Positions 6,241 to 7,491 of a stretch of 7,491 nucleotides of DNA are shown here, in pieces. A model generated the notes under the pieces. That model was given only the letters and a program-made list of their open reading frames with translations. It was not told where the DNA came from and made no database searches. Both the position numbers and the translations under genes were made by a program. Origin of the DNA: Defluviitaleaceae bacterium (GTDB lineage Bacteria; Bacillota; Clostridia; Lachnospirales; UBA5962); the NCBI GenBank assembly GCA_009780765.1, contig WQZK01000086.1:1-7491 (forward strand), read 5' to 3'. Every line of letters starts with the position of its first letter. Within the stretch, counting starts at the first letter, position 1.

Positions 6241-7287
6241 ATGAAATTTAAAAAAGTAGTGATGGCGGGTGTTTTGGCAGCCACGGCAATTTTCGGGAGC
6301 TTTGGGCTTTCGGCATGTTCTAGAGATACCGTAACAATAAGAGTTTTTAATTGGGGTGATTTTATCGACCCAGTAGTTTTAGAAATGTTTACAGAAGAAA
6401 CGGGAATAAGGATAACATATACAACGTATGACTCTAACGAAACGATGTATGCCCGCATACAAAACACTAGTTTTGATGTGCTTTTTCCTTCTGATTTTAT
6501 GATTTCGAGGCTTATTGAAGAAGATTTGTTACAAGAGCTTAATTTTGATAATATTCCTAATTTCGTTAATATTGGCGATAGATTTAGAGGACTTGCATAT
6601 GACCCTTATGATAGATTTTCTGTAGTTTACAAATGGGGTACTGTTGGCATACTTTACAACACAACAATGGTTTCAGAGCCAATAACAAGCTGGGCAAGCA
6701 TGTTTGACCCGCAGTACGCAGGGCAAATCTTTATGTATGATAGCATGAGAGATTCTTTTGTGGTTGCTCTTCGTATGCTTGGCTACTCTATAAACACAAC
6801 AAATATTAATGAATTACATGCGGCAAGAGATTTACTTATCTCTCAAAGACCATTAGTTTTAGCGTATGTTGGTGATGATGTTAAAGATAGAATGATTGGC
6901 GGCGAGGCTGCACTTGCACTTGTTTACTCGGGTGATGCACTTTTTGCACAAAGATACAATCCAGACTTAAATTACGTTATACCTATAGAGGGTAGCAATG
7001 TTTGGTATGATGCTATGGTTATCCCTAGAAATGCAAGAAATGTAACAGAAGCAGAAATGTTTATAAACTTTATGCTTAGACCAGATATAGCAGCTATGAA
7101 TGTTGCATATGTTGGGTTTACAACAGCAAACGAGGCTGCTCTTCGTTTAATCGACCCTGTAATAGCTAATAACCCAATCTTCTGGCCTTCGGATGAAGAA
7201 TATTACAGATGTGAAGTATTTGTTCATTTAGGTGATTTTACAAGAGAGTTCGACCGTGCATTTACAGAGGTTATGGCTTCAAGATAA
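6241..7287 (+). CDS. potD: Polyamine-binding lipoprotein PotD
   Basis: Extracellular substrate-binding subunit that delivers spermidine/putrescine to PotBC. The 348-residue precursor begins with KFKK, a hydrophobic stretch and lipobox LSAC (23-26). Cys26 should be lipidated, leaving the protein tethered outside the membrane. The mature part is a two-lobed type II binding protein of the PotD/PotF class: FNWGDFIDP (36-44), the PSDF hinge region (83-86), GGEAALALVYSGDA (220-233) and GSNVWYDAMVIP (251-262). By eye, Trp255 and Asp257 align with the E. coli PotD residues of the same number, with Asp257 expected to hold an amine. Several pocket tyrosines are replaced by phenylalanine (see findings). 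The ribosome site is AAAGGA (6225-6230), ten bases from the ATG. A strong terminator follows 14 bases after the stop. Whether spermidine or putrescine is preferred cannot be told. Confidence 0.94.
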   Translation: MKFKKVVMAGVLAATAIFGSFGLSACSRDTVTIRVFNWGDFIDPVVLEMFTEETGIRITYTTYDSNETMYARIQNTSFDVLFPSDFMISRLIEEDLLQELNFDNIPNFVNIGDRFRGLAYDPYDRFSVVYKWGTVGILYNTTMVSEPITSWASMFDPQYAGQIFMYDSMRDSFVVALRMLGYSINTTNINELHAARDLLISQRPLVLAYVGDDVKDRMIGGEAALALVYSGDALFAQRYNPDLNYVIPIEGSNVWYDAMVIPRNARNVTEAEMFINFMLRPDIAAMNVAYVGFTTANEAALRLIDPVIANNPIFWPSDEEYYRCEVFVHLGDFTREFDRAFTEVMASR

Positions 7288-7301
7288 GCTTTGGTATAAT
7301 A

Positions 7302-7341
7302 AATAAAAAACATGGCATTAATGTGTGTCATGTTTTTTATT
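7302..7341 (+). terminator. Intrinsic terminator of the pot operon
   Basis: A 16-bp stem pairs 7302-7317 with 7326-7341 and has one G-T wobble and an 8-base loop. The GC-containing core is catggca/tgtcatg, followed directly by TTTTTT (7333-7338). The A-run on the left arm pairs with the T-run, so it could also stop transcription coming from the other strand. It starts 14 bases after the potD stop codon. Confidence 0.85.
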
Positions 7342-7360
7342 GCAAAAGATGAAAAAACTC

Positions 7361-7389
7361 TTGCACCTTGTAAGAATATGTTGTATACT
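7361..7389 (+). promoter_or_regulatory. Candidate promoter for the partial gene at the window end
   Basis: TTGCAC (7361-7366), a 17-base spacer and TATACT (7384-7389) lie between the pot terminator and the next start codon. The -10 is good (five of six), the -35 weak (TTG only). Transcription would begin near 7396, leaving a leader of about 46 bases. This fits an independently transcribed gene after the terminator. Confidence 0.4.
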
Positions 7390-7441
7390 TTAAATAGGTA
7401 ACATGTTGTGGAAAATAAAATATAGAATAGGAGCAACTTTT

Positions 7442-7491
7442 ATGAGGAAAATAAAGAAACCTATAATTGTAATGCCATTGCCTATTATGCC
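7442..7491 (+). CDS. Start of an unidentified gene, cut by the window end
   Basis: Sixteen complete codons (MRKIKKPIIVMPLPIM) and part of the next are open to the window edge. AGGAG at 7429-7433 lies eight bases before the ATG, so initiation here is credible. It follows the pot terminator and a candidate promoter, so it is probably a separate transcription unit. The basic N-terminus followed by a hydrophobic, proline-containing stretch is too short to show a family, a signal peptide or a membrane helix with any certainty. Confidence 0.55.
   Translation, partial: MRKIKKPIIVMPLPIM

Noticed and set aside
3526..7287. A different substrate class for the ABC transporter (iron, sulfate, putative 2-aminoethylphosphonate)
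   Set aside because: PotB/PotC-type permease motifs and the PotD-like NW, PSD and WYD motifs, together with the gene order, favour polyamines.
7349..7393. 14-codon plus-strand frame after the pot terminator
   Set aside because: It has no ribosome site and covers the candidate promoter of the next gene.
7224..7436. 70-codon minus-strand frame over the potD end and terminator
   Set aside because: It overlaps the end of potD antisense and runs through the terminator stem, with no family resemblance. It is a chance frame.
1..7491. CRISPR array, tRNA/rRNA, insertion sequence or riboswitch
   Set aside because: No spaced direct repeats, transposase motifs, terminal repeats, or conserved RNA sequence blocks were seen. 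All gaps between genes are under 170 bases.

Overview
The window is AT-rich DNA (roughly one third G+C by eye) with strong purine-rich Shine-Dalgarno sites and tight gene packing. It reads as the chromosome of a low-GC Firmicute, most likely an anaerobic clostridial-type organism. Support comes from the DUF3343 protein, typical of anaerobes, and from the order cupin-type XRE regulator then potABCD, which is common in Clostridia. The exact taxon cannot be fixed from the sequence alone. No mobile element, RNA gene, CRISPR array or plasmid signature is visible.

Layout. (1) 47-511, plus strand: complete ribonuclease HI gene (rnhA). A hairpin at 530-567 separates it from convergent genes and probably terminates both directions. 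(2) 643-2808, minus strand: a three-gene block. In transcription order it holds a membrane-anchored alpha/beta hydrolase (1849-2808), a 72-residue DUF3343 putative Se/S-carrier-like protein (1580-1798), and a 301-residue two-helix membrane protein of unknown function with a charged, helical cytoplasmic part (643-1548). A 12-bp perfect inverted repeat lies on a predicted promoter in front of the DUF3343 gene. (3) 2968-7287, plus strand: the divergent operon of an XRE/cupin regulator followed by a complete polyamine ABC importer, potA-potB-potC-potD, closed by a strong intrinsic terminator at 7302-7341. (4) 7361-7491: a candidate promoter and the first 16 complete codons of another plus-strand gene that runs off the window.

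How the parts work together. The pot operon is self-contained. Lipoprotein PotD should capture polyamine outside the cell, PotB and PotC form the channel, PotA hydrolyses ATP, and the HTH-cupin protein at the head of the operon is the likely regulator. potA/potB and potB/potC overlap by 11 and 14 nt, so their translation is probably coupled. The minus-strand block is less understood. The DUF3343 and membrane-protein genes are 31 nt apart with no terminator between them, so they probably share the palindrome-bearing promoter.

Novelty. Most of the window is ordinary chromosomal content. The parts most worth a second look are the uncharacterised membrane protein, whose N-terminal layout recalls AbiC-like phage-exclusion proteins, its pairing with an orphan DUF3343 gene, and the palindrome over their promoter. 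A wholly new system is not demonstrated here.
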